Source: Gammaproteobacteria bacterium
Lineage (GTDB): Bacteria > Pseudomonadota > Gammaproteobacteria > Pseudomonadales > UBA3067
NCBI GenBank assembly: GCA_019090565.1
Contig: JAHRVS010000425.1
Location: 1-20,799, forward strand
DNA: 20,799 bases
Reading direction: 5' to 3'
Position numbers and translations under genes: made by a program. Positions 7,864 to 15,919 of this stretch are shown piece after piece; the stretch's first letter is position 1; each line of letters opens with the position of its first letter. A model generated the notes under the pieces. That model was not told where the DNA came from. It saw only the letters and a program-made list of their open reading frames with translations, and made no database searches.

Positions 7864-9084
7864 ATGCTTTTTTTTAAATGGCTTAAAAATAACGCCTGTG
7901 TGTTTCTGTTGGCCCCGCTCATCTCGCAGCAAAGTGTGGCGGCACCTCTTTTTCAAAGCGATGCTTTCGACTTTGATGCGATATTAAGGTTGGGTGCTCT
8001 ATCGGAAACGGCACCAAAACTCGGCCTACTTGCGCAACGACAGAGCAGCTACTCTCAGTCTGCTTCACTGAGAGGCGCGTTGAACTACAGGGCCACTGAT
8101 CAGTGGTCTTTTCAAGGCCACGGCCTTGTATTTTACGACAATCGAGATCAATGGCCCCCCGTAAATGCCTCTGGCCTCTGTCAATCGGGCGTCACCCGCC
8201 ACGCAATATTTTGCGAGCAGCATGATCGTGCACCTATCGTTCTGACAGATATAGATCGACTTAATCTCCAGTATGCCCACGACGGCATGGGAGTGACGAT
8301 CGGCCGGCAAGCAATTAATCTCGCAAGCACTTTCTATTTCTCACCCAATGACATTTTTGCGCCCTTTGGATCCAGTAACTTCTATCGCATTTACAAACCG
8401 GGGGTGGATGCATTTCGGTTTAATCGTGATGTGGGAGAGTTAGGTCAGTTTGATTTGTTTCTCGTGACGGGTAACCCATCAGCGATGGAAGGCAGCGTGG
8501 CAGACAGGGGCTCGCTACTCATCCACTACAGCAATGTGCTCGGGAACTTTGAGTGGTCACTGATGGGTGGTACGGTGTATGAACAAGCCTATGCCGCTCT
8601 CGGTTTGCAGGGTGAATTGTTTAACTGGCTGGGTGTTCGCGCCGAGGGGCAGTTGGTGAACCAAGACAAACCCAGTAAAAATGAGCAGATGATCGTTAAG
8701 AGCTATACCGTCGGCCTTGAGCACCGCTGGGAAAACAGTTTTGACCTACGCGTAGAATATTATTTTAACGGGTATGGAAAAAAACAAACGATTTTTTCCA
8801 TACCCGAATTGTTGGCAAATAACAGTAATAACCTTAGTCCCTATCTAGGTAGAGAATACCTCGCAATGGGGCAAGGGTATCAGTTGTCAGCATTAACGTA
8901 TTTACAATTTCTTTGGATGTTTAACGTCAATAATAACGCAGAAATATTTTATATGGATATAAATCACTCCCTTTCTAATAATACAGAATTTAATATGAGT
9001 GTATCGCTACCTGACAAACATGCAAGCAGTGAGTTCTCAGGTTTATCGAGAACCCTCGGTGTGGAGCTAAGGGCGTACTTTTAG
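7864..9084 (+). CDS. Outer-membrane beta-barrel protein of unrecognised family
   Basis: From the ATG at 7864 the product is 406 aa. It begins with a signal peptide (basic KWLKNN, hydrophobic ACVFLLAPLI, end SVAA/APLF). The remainder alternates polar and hydrophobic residues with many Tyr/Phe/Trp, Asn-rich turns, and ends in LGVELRAYF, a C-terminal Phe typical of barrels assembled by BAM. Segments such as VTIGRQAINLASTFYFSPNDIFAPFG resemble porin or alginate-export-like barrels, but I do not recognise a specific family. The frame is open to TTG 7816 and has another ATG at 7828; neither gives a good signal peptide or ribosome binding site, so 7864 is preferred. Its substrate is unknown. It is separated from the TonB2 operon by about 300 bases and need not be co-transcribed. 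Confidence 0.75.
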   Translation: MLFFKWLKNNACVFLLAPLISQQSVAAPLFQSDAFDFDAILRLGALSETAPKLGLLAQRQSSYSQSASLRGALNYRATDQWSFQGHGLVFYDNRDQWPPVNASGLCQSGVTRHAIFCEQHDRAPIVLTDIDRLNLQYAHDGMGVTIGRQAINLASTFYFSPNDIFAPFGSSNFYRIYKPGVDAFRFNRDVGELGQFDLFLVTGNPSAMEGSVADRGSLLIHYSNVLGNFEWSLMGGTVYEQAYAALGLQGELFNWLGVRAEGQLVNQDKPSKNEQMIVKSYTVGLEHRWENSFDLRVEYYFNGYGKKQTIFSIPELLANNSNNLSPYLGREYLAMGQGYQLSALTYLQFLWMFNVNNNAEIFYMDINHSLSNNTEFNMSVSLPDKHASSEFSGLSRTLGVELRAYF

Positions 9085-9325
9085 TCAAATGTTCAAGTGC
9101 ACCCAGAGCCTTTTGGAATTTGATTAGTCAGGCAAGCAAGGGACGTAATCTGATATTCAATTAAACAGCTAAAGTGTTTAGTCTTGAGTGATGTTTAGTG
9201 TAACCCCCTCCAGCGGGGAACTTGAGGCTGAAAATGGAAAACAAGATGTTTATGAATGATGAGTTTTTCCGCACCGCTATTTAGCAAGGAAATATTTTCT
9301 CCAGCTCTCACCTTGATTTGAAAAG
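9085..9325. other. Convergent intergenic region, nothing convincing
   Basis: Lies between two genes reading towards each other. A short CCCC/GGGG hairpin at 9204-9218 has no T-run and I do not call a terminator. A 16-codon frame from 9234 is not supported. Confidence 0.5.
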
Positions 9326-10105
9326 TTAAATGTTTATTTTCCCTCTCATATACGCAACAGAATTCCCGCTAATAATAACCCTGTCTCCACGTACGTGACA
9401 GAAAAGTTTGCCACCCCTTTTCGAAAGTTGCTTTGCTACGAGTGACTCCTTATTAAGTTTATTTGCCCAGTAGGGCGCTAGGGTGCAATGGGCTGAGCCA
9501 GTCACTGGGTCTTCCAAGACTCCGGCCGCAGGTGCAAAGAATCGAGAGACAAAATCACAATCATTACCCGGCGCCGTAACAATAATGGCAAACGTATCGA
9601 TATTTTTTACCAGCTCGAAATCAGGTGATATTGCCTCGATTTCCTCTTGCGAGGAAAAAACAGCCATCGTATCTCTTGATTGAAATGCTTCTAATGGTTT
9701 AATCCCTAAAGCACTATGCAAACATTTCAAATCAACAGTGTTCGTAGCGGGCCTTGAGGGAAAGTCTAAGGATAGTAAATTCCCATTGGATTCAACGGAT
9801 ATAACGCCACTCTTACTTTGAAAGTTAACCGTACTACCTGAGATATAATCATAGTTAAATAAAACATAGGCAGCCGCTAACGTTGCATGACCACACAGGT
9901 CTACTTCAACGGACGGCGTAAACCAGCGAATTTGATTATCGGAATCTGATAGCACAATAAAAACAGTTTCAGATAAATTATTTTCAAGTGCGATCCTTTG
10001 CATGGTGGTATCGTTTAACCACGCATCCAAAACTATTACTGCGGCAGGGTTGCCACCGAATACTCGGTCAGTGAAGGCATCAATTTGAAAAATATCTAAT
10101 TCCAT
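9326..10105 (-). CDS. PhzF-family protein (phenazine-biosynthesis-like isomerase/epimerase fold)
   Basis: 259 aa, the normal size for the PhzF superfamily, whose members have a diaminopimelate-epimerase-like two-domain fold and act mostly as isomerases of small carboxylic compounds. The N-terminus is diagnostic: IFQIDAFTDRVFGGNPAAVIVLD, then ENNLSETVF with the catalytic Glu46. The second motif DLCGHATLAAAYVLF (about 69-83) and the third, DPVTGSAHCTLAPYW, are intact, as is the C-terminal RGG...GDRVIISG. No phenazine genes surround it, so it is not evidence for phenazine production; the substrate is unknown. It is the only confidently called gene on the minus strand and stands alone. Confidence 0.92.
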   Translation of the reverse strand: MELDIFQIDAFTDRVFGGNPAAVIVLDAWLNDTTMQRIALENNLSETVFIVLSDSDNQIRWFTPSVEVDLCGHATLAAAYVLFNYDYISGSTVNFQSKSGVISVESNGNLLSLDFPSRPATNTVDLKCLHSALGIKPLEAFQSRDTMAVFSSQEEIEAISPDFELVKNIDTFAIIVTAPGNDCDFVSRFFAPAAGVLEDPVTGSAHCTLAPYWANKLNKESLVAKQLSKRGGKLFCHVRGDRVIISGNSVAYMRGKINI

Positions 10106-10183
10106 TTTACTTCCCTATTTGTTTTGGTAGGCATGCCAATTCGCCCTGTTGTTAACCCAGCATGAAAAATTCAATAATGTTGA

Positions 10184-10562
10184 GGACGCTTTTAAAAACA
10201 GTGGTTTTTCGTGAGGCCAAGAGTGCCCGCGGGTGCGAACCACACGATGCCATGAATGAGGTAAAAACCCCATATAGGAAAAATGCCACCGCTTACCCTA
10301 TTGTGATTAGACGATACTAGTTGGCGAATGACAAGGGTTGGTCTGCGCAGAATGGTTTGGAGGAAGCGGGATGCCTCAATGGTAGACATGGCATTAATCC
10401 GTTTATCGCTCAGCACTAAAAATTTATAAGGTGGTATGTCGTATATAGGCATAAATATTTCGGTCTTTTCGAGTACAGTAACGTTATTCTATTTGCAACG
10501 CTGTAAATTTGATTGTGTCAGACAGGTGATTTGTTTTGATATGGGTATCTTTAGAGGCGCCC
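10184..10562. repeat. Possible copy B of the inverted-repeat family (degenerate)
   Basis: Left end GGACGCTTTTAAAAACA (10184-10200) and right end TATCTTTAGAGGCGCCC (10546-10562) face each other and match at about 12 of 17 positions. The left end also matches the reverse complement of the right end of copy G (GGGCGCTTCTAAAAACA). The interior is unlike copies A and C. It surrounds a short minus-strand frame (10192-10452). Confidence 0.35.
10192..10452 (-). CDS. Short hypothetical protein, doubtful
   Basis: An 86-codon frame in a gene-free gap. The product starts MPIYDIPPYKFLVLSDKR, has a mixed basic middle and a hydrophobic stretch GGIFPIWGFYLIHGIVWF near the C-terminus. I recognise no family. 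No clear ribosome binding site precedes the ATG, and the frame lies inside the possible repeat copy B, so it may be chance or a remnant. Confidence 0.22.
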   Translation of the reverse strand: MPIYDIPPYKFLVLSDKRINAMSTIEASRFLQTILRRPTLVIRQLVSSNHNRVSGGIFPIWGFYLIHGIVWFAPAGTLGLTKNHCF

Positions 10563-10584
10563 TTTAACAGGGCGCTGAATTTTT
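10557..10584 (+). terminator. GC-rich hairpin with short T-run
   Basis: GCGCCCT (10557-10563) pairs perfectly with AGGGCGC (10569-10575) across a TTAAC loop; TTTTT follows at 10580-10584. No + strand gene ends just before it, so it may insulate the CoA-transferase genes or simply be the tip of repeat copy B. Confidence 0.35.
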
Positions 10585-10719
10585 AAAAAATGAGGCGAAT
10601 TAGTTGGCGTGCAGCTGTGCCACATTTTCAACTTGGTAAGGGGGTGTTTAATACACCACATGAATGGGAGCAAGTGAGTCAAGCAGTCTGTTTCTTTGGT
10701 TTTTCAAATAACGGGCACC

Positions 10720-10725
10720 GAGGTG
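10720..10725 (+). promoter_or_regulatory. Ribosome binding site deciding the CoA-transferase start
   Basis: GAGGTG lies 6 bases before the ATG at 10732. This selects that ATG over the in-frame TTG at 10696, which has no such site. Confidence 0.6.
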
Positions 10726-10731
10726 ATAGCG

Positions 10732-11976
10732 ATGGATAACGCGGAAAATAAATCAGGCTCTCTTGCACCCTATACAATTCTTGATCTGTGCTCAGACGGC
10801 GGGTCATTGTGTTCAAAGTGGTTGGCAGACCTTGGTGCGGAGGTCATCAAAATCGATGCACCACATGATGATTCTAAAATTGCGATTGATACCAGCGTGC
10901 ACTGGCGGTTTATGAACATGGGTAAAAAATCCATTACCCTCGATTTGGAATTAAAATCAGATCAAGAAAAGTTCCGTCTTCTGGCTAGGCAAGTCGATGC
11001 GGTGATTGAATCCCACCCCACTGGGTGGATGGATGAACGCGGCATCGGCTTTGATGCCTTGCGGAAAGAAACCCCCCGGCTCGTTTTTACCTCGATATCA
11101 CCTTTTGGTAGAACGGGCCCCTATGCCCATCATTCTGGCAGCGACCTTGTTCTTTCTGCTTTGTCTGGAATGATGTACGTCACAGGTGATAAAGACAGAG
11201 CGCCGGTTAGGGTGTCAGTTCCTCAAACTTATTTACACGGTGCCGCAGAAGGCAGTGTGAGCACAACTATGGCGCTCTATCATGCTGCAAAAACAGGCAG
11301 AGGCCAGCACATAGATGTCTCATCGCAGCTGGCCACAATTCGCGCGCTGATGAATGCAACGCAGTTTCCGCCGCTTGAAGGGCGAAACATGCAACGCAGT
11401 GGTGCATTTATGGAAATGGGGCCGATCAAATGGCAAATGGTTTTCAAAGCAAAAGATGGGCACGTTTGCGTGATGTTGGCCGGTGGCGCACTCGGTGGTA
11501 CCACCATCAAGGGCTTTTTGAGTTGGGCGGCTGACGACATAGAAGTCCCAAAAGCATTGACCGAAATAGACTGGAAAAAAATCGAAATCATGACCCTTCT
11601 GTTTGATGCAGAAAAGCGAAAATTACTCGATAAAGTGTGTGAAATATTCAACCAGTTTTTCCCCCTTCATACTAAAGAAGCGCTCTACGAGCGCTCCCTG
11701 AAAGAGCGCCTCATGTTGGCACCCGTGTGTACCATTGAAGATATCCGCAGTGATGAGCAGCTTAAAGCCAGAGGGTATTTCTCGGCAATTAAAGAAGAAA
11801 GCGGTAAAACGGTGCATTATCCGGGTGACTGGGCGAAGTTATCCAAAACACCTTTAAATACCGGACGAAGAGCGCCCCTGCTAGGGGAGCACAATGACTT
11901 GTTTTTCAAAGGCAGCACAAGGAGGAGCGAAGAGCAGCGGGCCGAAACGCAGCAGCCTGTGCTAGTAGAGTCCTAG
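10732..11976 (+). CDS. Type III (CaiB/BaiF) CoA-transferase family protein, catalytic Asp apparently absent
   Basis: Family III CoA-transferases move CoA between carboxylic acids. From the ATG at 10732 the product is 414 aa, a normal length. Family marks: TILDLCSDGGSLCSKWLADLGAEVIKIDAP at the N-terminus, FTSISPFGRTGPYA, GSDLVLSALSGMM, and TGRGQHIDVS. At the position where typical members have the catalytic Asp (VGxPxxD), this protein reads VSVPQTYLHGAAEG, placing Tyr167 there. Such PQxYLHA variants exist in the family; whether they act alone or as a non-catalytic subunit is not clear. The next gene is a second family member with the Asp, suggesting a heteromeric enzyme like benzylsuccinate CoA-transferase BbsEF. 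The upstream in-frame TTG (10696) is less likely as start. Confidence 0.88.
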   Translation: MDNAENKSGSLAPYTILDLCSDGGSLCSKWLADLGAEVIKIDAPHDDSKIAIDTSVHWRFMNMGKKSITLDLELKSDQEKFRLLARQVDAVIESHPTGWMDERGIGFDALRKETPRLVFTSISPFGRTGPYAHHSGSDLVLSALSGMMYVTGDKDRAPVRVSVPQTYLHGAAEGSVSTTMALYHAAKTGRGQHIDVSSQLATIRALMNATQFPPLEGRNMQRSGAFMEMGPIKWQMVFKAKDGHVCVMLAGGALGGTTIKGFLSWAADDIEVPKALTEIDWKKIEIMTLLFDAEKRKLLDKVCEIFNQFFPLHTKEALYERSLKERLMLAPVCTIEDIRSDEQLKARGYFSAIKEESGKTVHYPGDWAKLSKTPLNTGRRAPLLGEHNDLFFKGSTRRSEEQRAETQQPVLVES

Positions 11977-12000
11977 CCGTTTACTCGCGTACCGCCACTA

Positions 12001-12180
12001 GGGCATCTCTAAAAATGCACTTTTCACGCGTCAGCTCCGTACTCGAATCTTCGTGTATGCCTTATACACTGCGGCTCTCGGCAATTGCATCCTGCATTGC
12101 TCTACCTCCTGCATCCATGCAGTCGTCCGTGCGGGGGCTTTCTTGCTCTCAAGTGAAAATTACTATTTTTAGAGATGCCC
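12001..12180. repeat. Copy C, best-preserved inverted-repeat element, between paired genes
   Basis: The left end GGGCATCTCTAAAAATGCAC (12001-12020) and right end TATTTTTAGAGATGCCC (12164-12180) are complementary over the outer 16 bases. Just inside, CTTTTCAC on the left faces GTGAAAA on the right. ACTA precedes the left end (11997-12000) and follows the right end (12181-12184), a possible target duplication. A core hairpin GTGTAT/ATACAC lies at 12053-12069. The element is 180 bases long, carries no gene, and occupies almost the whole gap between the two CoA-transferase genes. Confidence 0.75.
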
Positions 12181-12192
12181 ACTAATACATTC

Positions 12193-12197
12193 AGGAG
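12193..12197 (+). promoter_or_regulatory. Ribosome binding site for a GTG start
   Basis: AGGAG lies 8 bases before the GTG at 12206 and supports that start. It sits 12 bases outside the right end of repeat copy C. Confidence 0.7.
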
Positions 12198-12205
12198 AAC
12201 GTACT

Positions 12206-13429
12206 GTGGAAAATAATCGGATATTTGAAGGATTAAAAGTATGGGATATGTCCTGGGTCGGGGTTGGCCCTTTGACAGCGCGCTACCTCGCCGATAACGG
12301 GGCAACGGTGGTACGCTTGGACTCTACCAGCCATCCGGATATATTGCGAACTGCGCCGCCCTTTAAAGACGGAGTCCCAGGTTTTAATCGCTCGATGTTT
12401 TACGGTGATTATAATTGTTCTAAATTGGGCTTGGGTCTGAATATGAAAAAGCCTGAGGCCCATGATATTGCTTTTGAAATGGCGCAATGGGCTGATGTTA
12501 TTATAGAAAGCTTTACTCCGGGCACCATGGCTAACTGGGGGCTTAGTTACGAGGCCTTGAGTGAAAATAACCCCCGATTGATTATGTTGTCTACCTGCAT
12601 GCAAGGCCAAACGGGGCCGAGGGCTTCTTATCCGGGGTTTGGGAATTTAATGGCATCCATGTCAGGGTTTTATGAAATTACCGGCTGGCCTGATCGGGAC
12701 CCTGTTATGGTCTATGGCGCCTACACCGATTTTATTGCTCAGCGTTTTACCACGATGTCTGTGGTGGCGGCACTGGATCATTGTCACCGCACGGGAGAAG
12801 GCCAGTTTATTGATGTGGCACAGTTTGAGGCGAGCCTGCAGTTTCTTGGGCCAGAGTTTCTTGATTTTGAAGTCAACCAACAAGCCGTCACCCGCAGTGG
12901 CAATGCTGATTCAAAAATGGCACCCCATGGTGTGTACCCCTGTCAGGGGGAAGACCAATGGATTGCCATCGCCGTGAAAGATAACCAAGAATGGGCCGCA
13001 CTCAAATCGTTGATGGGGAGCCCCGCTTGGGCGGCTGATCCGCGTTTTGATAGCTTCCAAGGCCGTAATGAATCCGAAAGCGTGATCAATGATCATATTT
13101 CGCAATGGACTTCATCTCAAAGCAGTGAGGCTATTTTTAAATTGTTGCAACCGGCTGTTTCAGCGGGCCTTGTGCATGATTGTGAACATCTTTATACCGA
13201 TGATCAAATCGTTCACCGCAATTACTTTGTAGACATTGAACACCCAGTGATGGGCACCGTGCCTTACAATGGCGCGCAAACGGCTTTTTCGGAGAGTGAC
13301 AACCAGCCTACCAAAGCGTCTCCGTGTATTGGTGAAGACAGCCATTATGTTTTGAAAGAGTTTTTGAATTTCGATGACCCGAAAATTGAAGAAATGCTGA
13401 AAAGTGATGTTGTTCAAATTTGTGTTTAG
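12206..13429 (+). CDS. Type III (CaiB/BaiF) CoA-transferase with catalytic Asp175
   Basis: 407 aa, full length for the family. N-terminal FEGLKVWDMSWVGVGPLTARYLADNGATVVRLD is the CoA-binding Rossmann-like start. ADVIIESFTPGTMANWGLSYEAL, STCMQGQTGP and GFGNLMASMSGFYEITGWPDRDPV are typical. The active site Asp, which forms the acyl/CoA anhydride-thioester intermediates in this family, is Asp175 in VYGAYTDFIAQRF; TGEGQFIDVAQFEA follows. The gene pairs with the preceding family member that lacks this Asp. The substrate cannot be read from the sequence; aromatic or other hydrophobic acids are typical for paired subunits such as BbsEF. GTG start with AGGAG at 12193-12197. Confidence 0.9.
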   Translation: MENNRIFEGLKVWDMSWVGVGPLTARYLADNGATVVRLDSTSHPDILRTAPPFKDGVPGFNRSMFYGDYNCSKLGLGLNMKKPEAHDIAFEMAQWADVIIESFTPGTMANWGLSYEALSENNPRLIMLSTCMQGQTGPRASYPGFGNLMASMSGFYEITGWPDRDPVMVYGAYTDFIAQRFTTMSVVAALDHCHRTGEGQFIDVAQFEASLQFLGPEFLDFEVNQQAVTRSGNADSKMAPHGVYPCQGEDQWIAIAVKDNQEWAALKSLMGSPAWAADPRFDSFQGRNESESVINDHISQWTSSQSSEAIFKLLQPAVSAGLVHDCEHLYTDDQIVHRNYFVDIEHPVMGTVPYNGAQTAFSESDNQPTKASPCIGEDSHYVLKEFLNFDDPKIEEMLKSDVVQICV

Positions 13430-13487
13430 TCGGTCGTTGAAATCCCGCCGCCCCATCCATTTACTCATAAAGGTACTCAGGAGTATA

Positions 13488-14101
13488 GGGCTCCGCTAAA
13501 AATTCGCTTTTCACGTGATAGCTGCGTCTCCGGCTTAGGTTCCTGCAATCCCCCCCCTTATATACTGGAATCTGATAACGGTAGTGCAATGGCCTTTGGT
13601 GGGTTGTTCAAAATAGGGGGCGACAAGGTTTACGGTGGAGTGGTGCTTTGTGCTTCTATTATCACCTTGGGTGGGTGTAAAGCACTGGAAAGTATCCACA
13701 ATAAATCAACGCCGCCATGGCCTCCTGAGTAACTGTGCGCGCCACTCCAATTAATAAAGTGATGAATATGCAGCCCATTGGGAGCCCGTTTTCACTATGA
13801 GGCATTGATGGTTTAAATCGGACTAACGGGGCTATTTGGCTGATTGTGCGCTCAGGCTAATTAAACGCATTTTTTACAGGTAAGCGCGCGAGTGTAGACA
13901 AGGGCTTGGTGGCGAACTGATATCAATGCACACATTGTTATAATGGGGAGGATAATCGGCAAGATTGGCGTATACTTTGTCTCGGCCCCAGCAATCTCTT
14001 ATGCAGCCTAAATAGAAAATAGCGTGATAAATAACAATCTTCGATACGGATAAACACCTGTTATTACAGGGCCGTAAACAGGGGTATTTTTAGAGGTACT
14101 C
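13488..14101. repeat. Repeat copy D (left end) with a facing right end E, 614 bases
   Basis: The left end GGGCTCCGCTAAAAATTCGC (13488-13507) is followed by CTTTTCACGTGATAGCTGCG, nearly identical to copies C and F in this block. The facing end TATTTTTAGAGGTACTC is at 14085-14101. ATA flanks both sides, and a 9-base direct repeat AGGTACTCA occurs at 13471-13479 and 14094-14102. The interior is longer than in copy C and holds one 47-codon frame; otherwise I see no gene in 13430-14332. A lone TATAAT at 13939-13944 has no good -35 partner. Confidence 0.5.
13589..13732 (+). CDS. Possible small lipoprotein, 47 aa
   Basis: Frame from ATG 13589 to TAA 13730-13732. The product has a lysine-containing start (GLFKIGGDKVYGG), a hydrophobic stretch (VVLCASIIT) and the lipobox-like LGGC with Cys30, followed by a short polar tail ending PPWPPE. 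This would make a signal peptide plus an 18-residue lipidated peptide. The ribosome binding site is weak (GGTAG, 13580-13584) and no family is recognised; it may be chance. It lies inside repeat copy D/E. Confidence 0.27.
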   Translation: MAFGGLFKIGGDKVYGGVVLCASIITLGGCKALESIHNKSTPPWPPE

Positions 14102-14323
14102 ATAAGTAATAGCGCTAATCTATGACCCAACATTTTTGTCGCGATTATTACTCTAGCGGCTTGTTGGAAATCACTGAGTCCTGTGAAATACAAAAAAACC
14201 AATTGAAGCAATGGCGTTTTCCCACAGTAAAAGCATTCTGGGGTTAATGCTGTAGACGCCGGTCCAGCAGAATTCTGGAGAGGCATGGCCGATTTTTTGC
14301 TTGGATGAAATGATCATTAATTT

Positions 14324-14328
14324 GAGGA
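14324..14328 (+). promoter_or_regulatory. Ribosome binding site deciding the cyclase start
   Basis: GAGGA lies 4 bases before the ATG at 14333. The GTG directly before it (14330) is only one base away from the site, so the ATG is preferred. Confidence 0.55.
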
Positions 14329-14332
14329 AGTG

Positions 14333-15919
14333 ATGCCGCGATCTTCTACCCCTATACAGCCACCCCTCTCCATAGAAAACTCAACACCCTTAAACGATTT
14401 GCGTTTGTGGCAGCGTTATCATATCCACCTTTCCCTTCTTTATGGGGCGGCGGTCCTTGTTGCAATGCTTCTTCTTGGTCAGCAAGTTTATGAGCTGCGT
14501 GTATCCAGCGAACTGTCTGCGTTACAAAAACGTTTAGTGGTGTTAGTCACGGCCTTAGCGGACAGTGTTGATGTTAGTGCTATTGAGAAGACGCCACTTG
14601 GTGATCGCGAGCTGGGTGCGGCACATCAGCGAATGAAGGAAAAGTTCGGCAAAGTGATGGCTGAAGATGATTTTCTTCAAAGCATTTATGTTTTTCGTCA
14701 AACAAATGAGCCTACCCAGTTGCGATTTTTTGTTGATATGGTACGTGACGGCGAAGCGGCCCAGCCGGGCGATCATTATGATGCGAGTACTTTATTAACC
14801 TTGTTGCGAGGATTCTCTCATCCGGTGGTAGAAGATCAGCCTGAAAGTGACAGTTTTGGTACAAGCTTGTCTGGTTATGCGCCAATAAGAAACACGGCTG
14901 GGCGCACAGTAGCGATGGTGGGCATTGATGTTGATGCGGCTGACATTGAAATGGCCAAGCAGGAGGTATTATTAACGACAGTATTTGTTTTTGGTTTTTC
15001 GGTGATTAGCCTAAGCGTGTTGTCTTTGCTGGTTGCCCGTAATATCCGCAAACCACTGAGTCAAATCATCGATGCCGCTGCGGCGATTTCTGAAGGAGAA
15101 TATGCCACGCGTATTGCACTCGACCGTAAAGATGAATTTGGCATCATGGGGCGACAAATTGATTTAATGGCGGCGCAGCTTCAGCAACGAGAATTTATCC
15201 GCCAAACCTTCGGGCGATATGTCAGCGAAGCGGTCGCACAAAACTTACTAAAAGAGAGTGGTAATATGGGTTTGGGCGGCGAAGAGCGAGTAGTGACGAT
15301 TCTTTTCTCCGATTTGAAAGGTTACACCTCCATCAGTGAGAATCTACCACCTGTACAGTTGGTCAAAATGTTGAACGACTATTTTGGTGCAATGACTGAG
15401 ATTATCGATGCGCACGGGGGTTGCGTGATTGAATTCCTTGGCGATGGAATCCTCGCCGTTTTTGGTGCGCCGCAAACGATGGATGACCATGCTGAAAAAT
15501 CAGTGCGTTGTGCAATAGCCATGCAAGCATGCTTGAAAGCATTGCCCGAGTCATGGCGTGGTGAGCCATTGGGAGACTATTTTCAAAAAGAAGGACAGCC
15601 CGATTTCGAAATGCGAATTGGTATTCATACAGGTTCAGTTGTCGCGGGAAACCTGGGTTGTCCCGCGCGTATGAAATATGCCGTAATAGGTGATTCTGTC
15701 AATATTGCCGCACGACTGGAAGAGATGAACAAAATATTGGGAAGTGAAACGCTTGTTAGCGGTGAGACCTTTCGGCAGCTACCCGTTTCGCTTTCAGCGC
15801 AGTTTCAGCCAAAAGGTTTGCAAGAGATTGAAGGTCGCGAATTTGGTTTGTATGTTTTTGCTTTGGGGGCGCGTGTAGGGCTTTCGTCAGTCACTGACCC
15901 GCAGCATGATTTTGCCTAA
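14333..15919 (+). CDS. Membrane-bound class III adenylate/guanylate cyclase with HAMP domain
   Basis: 528 aa from ATG 14333. Makes a cyclic nucleotide in response to an extracytoplasmic signal. First helix about 31-49 (HLSLLYGAAVLVAMLLLG), a periplasmic sensor about 50-212 (cache-like: YAPIRNTAGRTVAMVGIDVD), second helix about 213-236, HAMP about 237-285 (RNIRKPLSQIIDAAAAISEGEY), a linker REFIRQTFGRYVSEAVAQNLL, then the catalytic domain about 317-511. Metal-binding Asp327 (FSDLKGYTSISE) and Asp371 (LGDGILAVFGAP) are present, as are the transition-state Asn457 and Arg461 (VNIAARLEE). The two base-recognition positions, usually Lys and Asp/Thr in adenylate cyclases, appear to be Glu367 and Ala450. 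ATP versus GTP preference is therefore open. Stands alone; its stop directly abuts repeat copy F. Confidence 0.92.
   Translation: MPRSSTPIQPPLSIENSTPLNDLRLWQRYHIHLSLLYGAAVLVAMLLLGQQVYELRVSSELSALQKRLVVLVTALADSVDVSAIEKTPLGDRELGAAHQRMKEKFGKVMAEDDFLQSIYVFRQTNEPTQLRFFVDMVRDGEAAQPGDHYDASTLLTLLRGFSHPVVEDQPESDSFGTSLSGYAPIRNTAGRTVAMVGIDVDAADIEMAKQEVLLTTVFVFGFSVISLSVLSLLVARNIRKPLSQIIDAAAAISEGEYATRIALDRKDEFGIMGRQIDLMAAQLQQREFIRQTFGRYVSEAVAQNLLKESGNMGLGGEERVVTILFSDLKGYTSISENLPPVQLVKMLNDYFGAMTEIIDAHGGCVIEFLGDGILAVFGAPQTMDDHAEKSVRCAIAMQACLKALPESWRGEPLGDYFQKEGQPDFEMRIGIHTGSVVAGNLGCPARMKYAVIGDSVNIAARLEEMNKILGSETLVSGETFRQLPVSLSAQFQPKGLQEIEGREFGLYVFALGARVGLSSVTDPQHDFA

Noticed and set aside
9204..9218. CCCC/GGGG hairpin as a terminator between convergent genes
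   Set aside because: Only four base pairs and no T-run on either strand.
9326..10105. phzF-like gene as evidence of phenazine biosynthesis
   Set aside because: No other phz gene is nearby and most members of the family are not phenazine enzymes.
10192..10452. Minus-strand 86-codon frame treated as a solid gene
   Set aside because: No ribosome binding site, no recognisable family and it lies within a possible repeat copy; kept only as a low-confidence entry.
13939..13944. TATAAT as a promoter for the cyclase
   Set aside because: No acceptable -35 sequence at 16-18 bases upstream, and the gene start is almost 400 bases away.
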